Source of the DNA: Schizochytrium sp. TIO01
Lineage: Eukaryota > Sar > Bigyra > Thraustochytrida > Thraustochytriidae
Length of the DNA: 64,000 bases
Reading direction: 5' to 3'
NCBI GenBank assembly: GCA_004764695.1
Contig: SMSO01000014.1
Coordinates: forward strand, 2,059,148-2,123,147
In this document: positions 1 to 11,472 of the stretch, one piece after another
Numbering within the stretch: position 1 is the stretch's first letter
Layout: each line of letters begins with the position of its first letter
Translations under genes and position numbers: made by a program
The notes under the pieces: model-generated
What the model was told of the DNA's origin: nothing
Databases searched by the model: none
The model's input: the letters and a program-made list of their open reading frames with translations, nothing else

Positions 1-785
1 ACCTGCTATGCATACTGTGCGACATCTTCTCATGGTTACAAGTATTTCTAAAAATCTAAATGGATGCCAACATTGCTTCCTTTGTGATCAATTGCCAATG
101 TATACCTACCTACTTACCTGCCTACCTCTCTACTAGTAGTTTTACATAGCGCATGCATTACAAAAGACAGTGCAAGAAATAAAAAAAATGAAGTCCACAG
201 GGTCAAGCGTGCTGTTCTCCGTGCAGTCTATACATGCATTGTGGAGACAGATGATTAGCAGCAAACAGCACTGCAACGTAAACTTAAATGGCGAGCTTGC
301 TCAGGGCCGCCGACGGGTCAGGAGTTGGACTTGAGAGTACACACCCCCGTGCACCTGTCGTTCTTCATTTACTGCACGTGCTCATAGTAATAGATAGGGT
401 TTTTTGGGGCAATAGGGATGTGTTTAAACAGCTGCGTGAAGAATGGAACTCGCCTGTAATTTGGGGGATCTGTACATGGGAAGTTGTAAAGAGTCAGAAA
501 ATTGTTGTGAATAAATATAAAATGCAATTTGTAACGTGTGCGCGTGTTGGACGAGACGAAAACTGCTCGGTTAGGCTCGACGATAAGCGCGCATATCAGA
601 GGGACGGTATTGGTGATCAGTCAGTCAGTGCGTTGATGAGAGTCTTCTTGTTCGTCTTCGCGAATGTGATCATGAGAGGCTACTTGAAGCTTGTTGGTTT
701 GGTTGCTAGGTTTGTGTGTTCTATGCGATAAATTGGCGAGGGAAAACAAATGTTTGTTTTGCCATCTGCATGTGGTGCTATGAAA
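1..785. other. Intergenic, no supported gene
   Basis: I see no recognisable gene here. An ATG-initiated open frame of 147 codons lies at 288-731 on the + strand. It has no recognisable domain and a composition unlike the confident genes, so I do not call it. The stretch downstream of 731 would be the 3' flank of the small minus-strand gene that ends at 786. A (TACC)n-like run lies at 103-128. Confidence 0.6.
103..128. repeat. TACC-type simple repeat
   Basis: This is a short run of tacc/tacttacc/tgcc units. The same tetranucleotide family, read as TAGG or CCTA, recurs in several other spacers of the window, for example at 4647, 5777, 19161 and 36387. Confidence 0.7.
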
Positions 786-1175
786 TTATCGCAAGAAGCC
801 GAAGCGTTTGCACTCTGCCAAGATCATACGGGTGCTCACTTCCCCTTTCATAAGGTTGTGATAAATTGATCGAACCAGCGCGAGCCGGGTCCTACCTTCA
901 GATTCAGGTTTACCTTCCCGCACGCAAGCGCGAATAATGGCCTCAGTACTCTGCATCGGGTTGGAATCCTTTTCCTTCTCCTCTTCTTCCTCTTCATCCT
1001 CCTCGCCCTTCTTGATGAGGCTCTTCTTGGGAATCATTAGGATACGCTTTCCATCGTGCACAAGGGCATCGCCCCGCTTGTTCACATGGATGACCGAGAC
1101 GGACTTCCGCAGACTACCCTGAATGAGGGTTGCACGCTTCTCGTCTTCCTCGAGTTGCAAGGCAAAGACAGCCAT
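786..1175 (-). CDS. Small acidic hypothetical protein (129 aa)
   Basis: I do not recognise this protein. It is 129 residues. The N-terminal ~55 residues alternate beta-like and charged stretches and include a KRGDALVHDGKRILMIPKK segment. A highly acidic run of Glu/Asp follows at about 58-70, and the C-terminal ~55 residues look helical and basic and end GFLR. The start ATG sits in a good eukaryotic context (accATCATGG), which is the main reason for calling it. Its codon use also looks like that of the confident genes, whereas the neighbouring open frames do not. It has no close neighbours: the 10 kb upstream of its start holds no other gene. It could be a conserved lineage-specific protein or a chance frame. 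Confidence 0.5.
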   Translation of the reverse strand: MAVFALQLEEDEKRATLIQGSLRKSVSVIHVNKRGDALVHDGKRILMIPKKSLIKKGEEDEEEEEEKEKDSNPMQSTEAIIRACVREGKPESEGRTRLALVRSIYHNLMKGEVSTRMILAECKRFGFLR

Positions 1176-1781
1176 GATGGTTGTGTATTTGTTGTACTTG
1201 AATCACAAGAAACCTAGTTTCAGATTTGCTTGCTTGCTTGAATCAAAGACGGTACTGTACTGACCGCCACAGAGAAGGTCTATCTGTACAGCTAGGTATC
1301 CAGCTAATACAGTGCACGCACTTTCAATTACCCGCCTTTTGGTGTGTATGGGAGGTCCTCTAGGTGCGTGTTTACACCTCTGGCTCAAGAGATCTTCTAT
1401 AAGGTGCCTGCGATGAGCGAGGCGATTGAGTTCTATAGATGATTGATTTAGAATTGTACTGTGGAAGTACAATTTGCAGGTATGTACGGCAGAGGGGAGC
1501 GAGTGTGTGTGTGCTCACTACTTTTCCTTAATACTCCACGAAGTTCTGAAGACTATGTCCTAGCGAAGTAGGTGAGACGCGACAGATGTCGCTGCTGTTG
1601 CCCTGGTCGAGTCTGCCTGACCGCCTTAGCTTGTTTGCTTGGGATGCGCAGTCAGGAAGAGGCGCGATAAAGCTAGAAGTAAACGAAGAGAAAAGAAAGA
1701 AGATGATGGCGCCACGCCTCCTTCAATCTCAAGTCTAGCTGAGTGTTTCTTTCGAGCGAGGGAGCCGCTGTTATTCACGAA

Positions 1782-1800
1782 CTGCTGCTGCTGCTGCTGC
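1782..1800. repeat. (CTG)6 microsatellite
   Basis: Six consecutive CTG triplets lie in non-coding sequence. Confidence 0.9.
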
Positions 1801-2591
1801 GGATGCTTCCTGTCTTAGCGATAGTTTCTCTGCTGTGATGCTTTGATGCCGCTGTGCAAGCAGACGTGCTCTAGGTCCTTTGGGGACGAGGGTTACCGCT
1901 TTGCCTGCGACGTCGAGGCGGTCTCTTCTTCATTCATTTATTTGGCTTGTTCTTTTACTTTTATTTTCATCATTTGTCAATTCATTCAGAGATTCATTCT
2001 CTCTTCCTTTTCCTTTCAATTCATTTTTTAATTTACTTTTTTCGGGAAGTAGGAGGCAGACGTAGTAGGTTCTCCTATGCAAGTAGACTAAGAGAAGGCT
2101 TGAAAAGAAAAAGAGCGGCTGAACAAGTTCCTTCTCTACTCTCACCTCCTCCGTCTCTTTTAGGTGCCTGCTTATACTCGTATTAAAACCTGAGATGCAC
2201 ACCGTAGGAAGCGAAAAGAAAATTGATATAATTAAAAAAACTAATTTGGAAAAAGAAGACCTCTACGTACCATTTAGGTAGAACAGAGAATTTCTGCACG
2301 GGACGGTTTCATACGGGATAGAGCAGCGGGTCTCTTTCTCCCTTTCACACTATCGTTCCATACCTACTACTTACTTACTGGGCATGACCTTTGATTAATT
2401 GGCCGCCAGGCTAGCTTTTCTTTTCCTTTATTCTTTATTATTTTTTATTTACTATAAAAATATAATAAAACGATTTTCAAAACAGCCTAATCGTATGATA
2501 AAAAGCAAACAGAAAAATAAGCTATGGGTTTCTTGTCTTATGAGCTTTCAAGAAAGAAATAGCCTGTCAGTGAGAAAAGATCATCTCAGAG

Positions 2592-2650
2592 ATCTCTCTC
2601 TGTCTGTCAGTCTGTCTGTCTCTGTCTGTCAGCTGTCTGTCTGTTTTTTT
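2592..2650. repeat. CTGT/CTCTGT microsatellite
   Basis: An imperfect run of ctct, ctgt and cagt units ends in a T-run. A GA microsatellite follows about 45 bp downstream, making a compound pyrimidine/purine tract. Confidence 0.8.
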
Positions 2651-2688
2651 TAAATAATAGGCGCTGCTTGCCCCAAAAAAGAAAAGAG

Positions 2689-2692
<4 letters not shown>

Positions 2693-2720
<28 letters not shown>
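2693..2720. repeat. (GA)14 microsatellite
   Basis: An uninterrupted AG dinucleotide run continues into a purine-rich sequence. Confidence 0.95.
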
Positions 2721-2726
<6 letters not shown>

Positions 2727-2933
2727 GGAGCAAAAGAGTTTGTTTTTATTAAAGTCATACAAGTTCGTCTCACGCAATAGTTCCTCTTCGCCTCTAGCTA
2801 GAGAAAGACCCAACACGTGCCAACAAGCACTAGATATTGGTTTGTTATAGCAGAAACCATGTTATAGAACAGGTATCTTGCCAGTGGGTGTACGTAGATA
2901 CCGAAGTTGCAGCAGAAGCCAAGTTTAAGCTTA

Positions 2934-2972
2934 CTTCTCTCCTCTCCTCTCCTCTTCTCTTCTCTTCTCTTC
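2934..2972. repeat. CTCTC/CTTCT polypyrimidine repeat
   Basis: Tandem pentanucleotides shift from ctcct to cttct. The tract is purely pyrimidine on the + strand. Confidence 0.85.
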
Positions 2973-3235
2973 ATGGTTGGTTGTTCCAGGGACCTGCTGC
3001 CTCGAAGAAGTTCATCGCCGCCGTTGATTCTCTCGTTTCGGTTCCCGAAGGCGGCATGTATGTAGGTACGTACACCCACGGGTTCTTCGACATGAATATA
3101 TATGGTCGAAAACAGCGCATCTTGAATTGCACAGCTTGAATTGCAAAGCAAGCATGCGATCTTTCGAAGGCCGGCGAAGAGATCGCTCGCGATTCCTTGG
3201 CGCTTCAAAGATGTCGCATGGGCAGTGCTTGACTC

Positions 3236-3258
3236 CTTCTTCTTCTTCTTCTTCTTCA
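3236..3258. repeat. (TTC)n microsatellite
   Basis: About seven TTC triplets lie in non-coding sequence. Confidence 0.9.
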
Positions 3259-5776
3259 ACGTCCTCGATTATGAATTCATGAACGAGCGAACGAATGAAT
3301 GAATGCACAACCAACTAACTCCAATGCGGAAAAGCGAAAATCGCAACGGCAGAGGCTCGGGGTGCTCTTCTCTAGCTAGAAAGATACCGCTCCTCCACCG
3401 CCTTTGTGGTGCCCTTCCCTCTCTCTTAAAGAGCCTTCGGTCGCTCTGACCGTCGCTTAGAAACGAAGCTCAAACCTTCGAGGGAGCAAACGAATAGCAC
3501 ACCCTTTAGATAGAAAGAAGTTCGCCAACTCACTTTACTCTGCGCTTTTTTTAAAAAATAAATATTTGTGTAGTAGTTAGACTAGAAAGTAAGTACGAAG
3601 AGGCCTACTTTACTGCTAGGGTGGAGGGTAGGGAGGTGTTTACTTGCTTGCTTGCCTAACCAACTTTCTTAGAGAATCTTTTAAAAGAAAATGAACTCAA
3701 TCATGCTAGTGCGTACACAATTAATAAAGGACTTCTAAAAGAGGTCCATGCATAAGTTGTCTTCTTCAGAGGACAGAAACGTTGGCTAAAGATTTAAGTG
3801 AGGTTGAGATAGCTGCCGCTGATCGCTGATATCTTGCAGTGAGGTCTCAGGGTGACTGTACCTATGCACCGCAGAGAGCCCAACAGACGCGGCAGACCCA
3901 AACGGACGCATGTGTGAAGACAGGCATAAACGCATAGTACCTGAAGGTGGTCCGAGTCAGTCTGTCTCGTTCTCTACTCTCTTCTGTCTGTCTGACTGAC
4001 TGACTGACGCCTCTTCGAGCGTCAGCCCGCGACGTCGATATGGCCAAAGAGGGCGGTCAGGTGCGTTCCCTTGCGTCGTCGCTAGCGTCGCCGATGCGGG
4101 TACCCCTCACGACCCTGCTTCCCCACATGCTATGCGTTGTGGAAGCATGTGGGTCAGAGTTGTGGGGCTCGCGCTGCTCAACCTGCCCCCTATGCGCCGG
4201 AATTTTGTTATGGCATCTGGGGGTATATTGAATAGTCCTGGCGAAAGGCCAGCACCACAGTGGGGTAGTTGGGAACGAGAGATTGTGCTGAAACAAGCTA
4301 AAGGAAGAAGCAGGGCGGTCGGTCTTTGCGGGGCAGAGGTAGCTACGAGTTTAAGCAAGCGGCTTAGTGCGAGTCCCTCTTGATCTTCTATCTCCACTTC
4401 AGCCTTCGTGGATGATCGTGATCATGCTGAAAAGGCGCACAAGACGCTCATCGAGTCAGCGTCGCTCGCTAAGAAAGTCTGCACAGCTCTTACTTTATTC
4501 TGCAACGGGTAGTAATGCAGGGGGGAGAGGATAAGGCATGTCATGCCATGCCATGTTGGCAGTGACTCGGAGGTTTTCAAGATGGTTCATTGGTTGGCTG
4601 ATTGATTGCTTGCCGCTGATTCGCCTTCTCTTTAAACAAAGTGTATAGGTAGGTACCCTAGCTAGGTAGCTAGGTCTGTTCTACTGCCTACACCCAAATT
4701 TGGATCTTTGAGGAGAGATTAGCACGTCTTCAAGTTCGTCCAAGGCGGGTGAACAGCGGCGACTTGTAATGGAGTGGCCTCAAGGACCTTTCGAAGTGGG
4801 ATTTGTCGTGCACAAAGAAAGTGAGCCCTTTCCAGCGAGTTCATGTTATTTTCTAAGGTCATAAGATCAAACGAAAAGAGTGATTTATTAGTTTGCTGAT
4901 TTGTTTGTTGGCTTGTACATTAATCATGGCTTAGGCGGGAGACGGGAAATTGTAAGACCGCCTTGCTCAAGAGTGACGGTCATGATGCTAAGGATCAGTA
5001 TTCGCGCAGCTTCTGAAAAGATTCCCAGTGCCTCCTGGGTTCTGGGCGACGCATGGTGGTTTTCTGAGTTCGACATGCAGTGTAAATCTTCGACGATACA
5101 GGCTGGCAGGGTGGGGCGTTAGGGAGGTAGCGGGAGGTATAGTTAATTTCTCGCCTTGGGAAATAGCCCAAATCCACCGCCACTCGTCGTTTGCCGTTCC
5201 GAATTCGCATCTAACTGAAGGCTATTTTACAATTTTCATTTATGGTATCGCAGTTCTTCTTTCAATCTGAAAGAGTTTCACTCAGCCAGGCTGGTGCAAG
5301 AACCACGGCTCACGATGTACTTCTGAGAAACATGAGCGCCAAAATTGCGCGGCGGCCTCGTCAAATTCTATCCCAGAATCAAATTCGTTGAGTCGCGATT
5401 TTTCTAGTCAATCGAGGCTTTGAGCGTGAAGAACCTGGAGACGATCGAAGTAGTACTACAGGTAAGTAGGCGAAGTGGACAATTTCCAAAAAGGCTCACT
5501 CACCTCCAAGAGCATGCTGCACGAGCTAGCAGACTGCTACGCAGAAACTTGTCGCCTGGATGAGGCTCGTCCAATTCGCCGTTTTTATTCCATCTCGCTG
5601 CAAATCTACCATCTTCACGAATCGTCCGTCAGTCCCTTCTTCGCCGAGCACGCCAACCACCCACTCACTCTCGCTCACTCACGCTTAGTGGCATGACGAC
5701 ACTGACCTTCAAGTCCACTATGGACCTGCCTACCGGCCTTCATTTCGATTTGCAAGCCGTGCTACTTCGAGGTACG

Positions 5777-5790
5777 TAGGTACTTACCTA
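5777..5790. repeat. TAGGTA palindrome
   Basis: A perfect inverted repeat, TAGGTA-CT-TACCTA. It is one of several TAGG/CCTA palindromes in the spacers of this window. Confidence 0.7.
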
Positions 5791-7775
5791 GCTACCCAGA
5801 TACTGCTGCCTCACATGCTAGATTCACACGAACTAACCTATCGAAACCAATCGATGAGATCGCCTAAGACTGAAAACAATCTACTGCACGGCTAGCAGAG
5901 GTCTCGAACGGACTCCAGAGTCCGGTTTTGAAGTCGATTGGGATACGGATAATTGTGACCACGATTCTTCGCTATTGCCTCTGTGATCCCGACGGTGGTG
6001 GTGCTTGAGAGCCTAAGTTCTGGATCCGCAAAAGCCCTCACTAGCTCGCTCGTTCGCTGGGCGCACGCTAGAACTTGAAGCATCTCCGGACTAAAAGGTC
6101 GCTCGCCTGGGTTCGCGACGGCGCTCCTCGCCAAGATCTTGGAGAATCCATTGCATTTGTTTGTTCATGCTCAAAGTGCGGTGCAATTCCTTCTCAGATC
6201 TACGCTGAGCAACGGCAAGCAAGACGATCGCTTGGTGAAGTAGACAGCTTGTCAACCAACACACGCGTAGACAGACATCTTTGGCCAAGATTTGGTCGTG
6301 CTGCAAATTGCAGGTTGGTTGTAGTCCCTCGGCGCTCGAATCCTGCCACCAATGGGCTCCCTGGCGGAGTGTAGACCACCGTCTGCTGTCGCTCTGGGAC
6401 AGCTCCAAGCTGCTCGCAGCGGAGTCCGCCACGGACGCCGCTGCTCTTGGCTGCCTGTGATGAGCGTCGCTTGCCTCGCGCAAACTGACCCCAGCACGTC
6501 ATTCGATGATTGCATTGTATTCAAAACATGCGTCATGTCACGAGCCATAATTTGAGCCATGTATGTTGTATGTATGAGTGCATGTGTAAGGCAAATTCAA
6601 GATATTTTGCCATGACTTATGGATCGTGGAGGGCTCAAATGGGACGACCTTGGCGGCAGGCGCACTCGGGACACATGCGCCTCTGCGTCAGTCTAAGGAA
6701 TGAGGGAGCTGCCGCAATCGAGCAGCGGCGGCGGCAGAATTGCAGAATGTGAGTTGTTTTCCTCGCATTTTCTCTCTTCTGTTTATTTTATTAATGTTTT
6801 TTGTTTTTTCCAAGATATCAAAATATCGTCAACAACTAACTGACTGCTTGCTGCCTACCCCCACAAAACTCAAAATCCATCGTCTTAAATCAGCCAGTCA
6901 ATGAGCCGATGGAGCATCATCGCTTCATCGAAGCAGCCTTCTCGAGCTCTTGAATAGCCGGTCGTTTTCTGGATAAACCGCCGATGCTAACTTTCTGGGT
7001 CCAAGCCAAGTCCGTTGAGGAGACGGAGCGGACTTGATTGATTCGAGCAGACAACGTTGTGATTATCCTATTTATTTGTAATTTGCTTTTTAAATTATTA
7101 TTTTTAAAGGTTGACTAAAATTTTAATTCAAAACTTGCACTTCCAAAGCTCTCTGCAGAAAGAGATTCATTCTCCTTCTCTTCTTCAAGTTGTTTTTGGT
7201 TTTCTTCTTTCTCTTTTTTCAACTTTTTTCAAAGTTTTCTTGCTCCTATCATCATTCTTTTATTATTCATTCTTTTAGTAGTTGAAAACTGAATATAATC
7301 TCTTTCATCATGGAAAGGGGACTGACTGATATAAAAGGAGAGAAGCAGGAGTCGCCGCTGTCGCAGGAGATGGCCAAGACCCGCTCAAAACCTGTTCAAA
7401 ACCTGTTCCGTTCCACGTCCATTCTTAGCCGGGCACGTAGGCTTGCCTGCTTCTGCTCTGCTATCGATGACGGCGCTTCTCTCTCACAGTTGTTCCTTTC
7501 CTCTCAGGAAAAGAAAGAGAGGATCAAGTCCAGACTCCTTTTTCATTAAGTCTGGGCACGCAGGCAACTAGATAGCACTACTTAGCGCCGGCTAGCTCCA
7601 CTAACTGTCTGAGGAGGCGTCGCACGATGACGCGGCGTCTCTTCTCTACTCCGTCTTTCCCGCTTTTAAAAGTTAAAAGGAATTAGGAATGTTTTCTCCT
7701 CTCTTCCCCTCTTTGCTATTATCTGCCAGTGCTTCAGGATTCTTCTTTTCAGACTGTTGTAAAGAACTGAATGGA

Positions 7776-7800
7776 CAAAAGAAAGAAAGAAAGAAAGAAA
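7776..7800. repeat. (GAAA)n microsatellite
   Basis: Tandem gaaa units lie in an A-rich stretch. Confidence 0.85.
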
Positions 7801-9206
7801 ACAAAAGAAAGGAAAGAGAAAAACTTTAAAAACTTGCGGACCATAAACTTTGCGAGAACAAAAAGACAAAACACGAAACTTTCACTCGAGGGGTAGCGCC
7901 CAGATAGACGAAACCATAGGGATCAGGCCGATGAAAACTTTGGGTTCCAAGCGCGGAGAGGAAGGTGAACATGATGGAGAAAGGGACTCGCACGCAGACA
8001 AAAAGGGCTCATTCTGATGAACTGTGAATCAATTCTTGAGGCCAACGCGCTCAAGTACGCCCAGAAACGGCTGACTCGAGGCCAAGGGCACCTCAGCCGG
8101 TCGCCAGTGGCCTCCCCCTCCTCAGCCTTTGCAGCGATGAAGGCGGCCGGAGCGAGCTTTTTATCTTTCAACTGTAATCTAAAAAGCGATCGAGGCGGTT
8201 CCTCAGCGGATCTGCCGCGGTTCCGACCCCTTAGTTTTCAAATTCGCTTCTCATTCTGTCTGCGTGAGAAGGCTGCAGAAACTTGTAAATCGTGAACGAA
8301 TTGGCGGACTTCTTCACCGTCGAAGAGCATCACCGCCGCAACGTGGGCTGATTGACGACTGCGGTGCGAGCTGTCGTCATATGGGGAATCACGAAAGGCA
8401 CCGTCCGCGATGACGATGAAAGGAGCTCGAGACGAGGTCCATCCCTTTAGGCCCATTGTCGGCGGCGGCGAAGGCGCTCTTGAAATGAGCCCGAGGCACC
8501 CCTCGTCGCCGTTTGTCAACTGAAGCGGATGCGTTGAGGTCAGAAACGCAAGGTGCTGCGTTATGGATATCTCCGGAGCGTAGACTCCTCGCTGGCTGGT
8601 TTGGTTCGACTTGAAGAATGCCATGCGTAGTTCTCTGAGAAGAGCTCTTCGCTTCAGGATATGGCCTTCTTGAGACCAGCAAGTATCCTAATGCAGATGA
8701 ACGGAGGAGATGAACGTAAAAGCTCTCTGGCTGCACCTGCACCCAATGATGCAAAGGCTCGTGCGAATTGAGACGGAACGAACGATGATGTCTGCAGAGC
8801 ACCAGAAGTCCTGACGTAGAGTTTCAGGCGTAATGAATCGCGCATCAGGCCCCGACGATCTTGTTGCATACTTTTTGCCCATGCGTGGAATTGGGGTTGC
8901 GCAGGACTCTTTAATCCTGTCGCTCTGTAATTTTTGGACGAGAGAGGGCATTTTTCACGATCACGATAGCTGGTTGAAGGATGCAGGCTGAGGGAGTATT
9001 GATTGATGGGAACCGTTCGATGAGGATCGCGAGAAGAGCTCTGGGGATGGTACTTTGCGGAGCTGCTTGTGCGTGGGAAGACGATAGCTGTTCTCCCCCT
9101 TTTCCGCGGCTGCGAAGACCCTTCTTCACTTCCAAAGTTGCCGTGATCGATCAAACAATAAGCAAATAGGCCTAACTAAACAGACAATTGAATCCAAGAA
9201 TACTTG

Positions 9207-9220
9207 GTACCTACGTACCC
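9207..9220. repeat. GGTAC palindrome
   Basis: The inverted repeat GGTAC-CTAC-GTACC, related in sequence to the TAGGTA palindromes at 5777 and 36406. Confidence 0.6.
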
Positions 9221-10618
9221 GTCAAATTGGACACTGGACAGTGCAGCCCCGAGAACTTCTTCGAGTCCGTAAACTACCGGTCGAGCGGCCAGTCCGTGAC
9301 AGTGAAGTGCAACAGCTTATCCGTACCTCGTGGGACACCTACGGTAATCATCAAGCCCAGCAATTGGATTGGTTTCTTTCGTGGCGCTGCACGCGCTACT
9401 CGGATTCGCATTTCGCGACAGTCTCGAAAAATCTGCGTTCTAGGCCCACCCCCAAAAGAACAACAAAGGAACGCAGGTTGCAGGTGACCAGAACGGGAAG
9501 GAAAACACAAGCGTGCTTCAAAGCGGCGGCGGGACTAGGAAAGCGGAAAACAGTCGTCGCTGTACAAAACTCCGCGGCTGAGTGTGTGATGCAGGGTGCT
9601 CCCAAGGATACGGCTGATCATCTCCAAGGTCTTGAGCACAGCCTCGAGCAGGGATCGCGTTATGAAACCTCGCGACAGTACACAGGTTATAATCTCTTCA
9701 AGAAATAAACAAAAACAATAATAAAGAAAATAAAAATTCTAAAGGAATAGTATATCGCAGATTATCTTAGACTCTTTTCTTTTTTTTAACTTTCTTTTTA
9801 AAGTGTGGAAACCATTTTCAGATTAAAGAAGAACGCAGTAACATTCTATATTACGCAGTTAGGTATGTATCAGCTGATTTTAGCAATCTTCGACAAATTT
9901 TATTTTAAAAATAATTCTTTATTTGTTTTAAGATTGGGTAAATGGAAAAGCCAGCAGCAAAGCGAGGTTTCTGAATGAGCGAGCATCCTATGATCCACAC
10001 CGATCAGGCAGACAGTCTCGACAACGCCAGTATCGATGCTGAGCCCAGCGTCGATGCTGCAGACCACACGGGTCGCAACTCTCTGCACGGAGAGGCCGGC
10101 CGCGATGCCGAGATGAATTTTGCGAAGATAGCAAACCAGAGCCACTGGGCAACTGTCGGAGCCGGGTGGCAATCTTGCTCAGCAGGCGTGGAGGGAGAGC
10201 GCCAGGGTTGGTCTATTCAGGGAGTTTGAAGGAACTCGGGGACCCCGATGGTCGCGGCATTTCTTCGGTTTCTTTCATGCCAGGATGGGTGTTGAGGTTC
10301 TCCAGCCAGCAGTTCAGGCCGCTCCGGAGCGTTCCCAAGGGGTCGATCTCTTCACTGACAGCATGCTACGTAAGAGGCCCACCGCCACTTCGTCGTGTTC
10401 TTAGGAGTGCAGTACATCTCTCGAATTTGCACGAGCTGGCACCCCAAAACCCATCAAGATGCTGGCTGGTAGCTTCAAGCTTTGCAAACCATGAATTTGC
10501 AAACGACCGGAGATTGAGACTTGTTGCCAACATGGCAAGCTGTGACTGAAGTAAGAAAGCTGGCAACGAACATCTTCTTTCAGGCCGCGGCTCAAGATAT
10601 ACATAGACACAAACCTAC

Positions 10619-10866
10619 GTAGATAACATACATACATACATAGATGACATACATACATAGATAACATACATACATACATAGATGACATACATACATAGAT
10701 GACATACATACATAGATAACATACATACATAGATAACATACATACATACATAATATACATATATAGATAACATACATACATAGATAACATACATACATAG
10801 ATAACATACATACATAGATAACATACATACACAGATTACATACATACATAGATAACATACATCTAT
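10619..10866. repeat. 17-bp GATAACATACATACATA minisatellite
   Basis: About fourteen tandem copies of a 17-bp unit (GATAACATACATACATA), some extended to 21 bp by one more CATA and some carrying GATGAC in place of GATAAC. On the minus strand it stays open in all three frames and encodes Tyr/Val/Cys/Met-rich repeats, which I regard as non-coding. No spacer of unique sequence separates the copies, so this is not a CRISPR array. Confidence 0.9.
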
Positions 10867-11472
10867 CCACTTGAAACGAAACGATGCCAATTAATTGCAT
10901 TCTCACTGCCGCCAAGATCGATGTTCTCTGAGCTCGCTCACTAAACAACCTCTTCGCAAACTCCACAACACTGACTGTCTCAGATTAACCCACCTCTGAG
11001 TCTGCCATTTGCCCTTTCTAATAGGTTTATTTATTTATCACCCGGTACATGCATCATTAACAATCAGCAAAATCCGATGCTTCATGATGAGGATCTTAAG
11101 CACCGAGATTGAAGTATTCTGTCAGCCGCTCGCAAACCATTATCAGAACTTGCATGCATGATGCAAGTTATGTCAGCTAGGTACCTTCGTGGCCATTTGT
11201 TATCTCCGACTGCGATCAAATGATTGTCTCAGAGCTAAGCACAGCTATCACTAACTTTTGCAGCTCGAAATAATAGTTCCTACTTGGAGTTGATAGTTTA
11301 AGAGCTATATGTGACAGCGTTACGCTTGCTCGTGGTAGTAGTAAAGAGAGACGATGATAACGAGGAGAAGCTGGTTGCAGCTCTTCGGTTGAGGTTGCAA
11401 ATCTTGGGACAGAAGGCTCTGCTCCATAATCCCAGCTGCGCTACACGGTTCGAGCGCGGGGGGCGGGGAAGA

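Larger units (their letters stand above)
1176..11472. other. 10.3-kb gene-poor region rich in simple repeats
   Basis: No open frame in this stretch has a recognisable domain. The longest frames (about 80-166 codons, mainly between 7.9 and 9.7 kb) overlap each other in several frames and on both strands, as expected in a locally GC-richer segment. The region holds many microsatellites (CTG, CTGT, GA, CTTCT, TTC, GAAA), short TAGGTA-type palindromes and a 17-bp minisatellite at its right end; the clearest are listed separately. It separates the divergent 5' ends of the small minus-strand gene at 1175 and the glycosyltransferase gene at 11473, so distal promoter elements may lie in it. I found no tRNA, 5S rRNA or U6 signature and no transposase or reverse transcriptase motif. 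Confidence 0.65.

Noticed and set aside
288-731. 147-codon ATG-initiated open frame
   Set aside because: No recognisable domain, composition unlike the confident genes, and no supporting context beyond the ATG.
6325-6350. Sequence resembling a tRNA T-arm and 3' end (gctcgaatcctgccacca)
   Set aside because: No matching acceptor 5' strand, D-arm or anticodon arm lies within 70-90 bp upstream.
8389-9708. Several overlapping open frames of 100-166 codons on both strands
   Set aside because: They overlap in multiple frames in a locally GC-rich segment with no motif in any of them. No frame can be preferred over the others.
10619-10866. Possible CRISPR array
   Set aside because: The units are directly tandem with no unique spacers, and the genome is eukaryotic.
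10401-10966. Three minus-strand frames of 91-143 codons rich in Tyr, Val, Cys and Met
   Set aside because: They are products of the 17-bp CATA-type minisatellite, which happens to lack stops in all minus frames.
11311-11472. Longer N-terminus for the GT60 enzyme
   Set aside because: The extension begins with GTG. The first in-frame ATG is at 11473 and leaves the catalytic domain and both hydrophobic segments intact.
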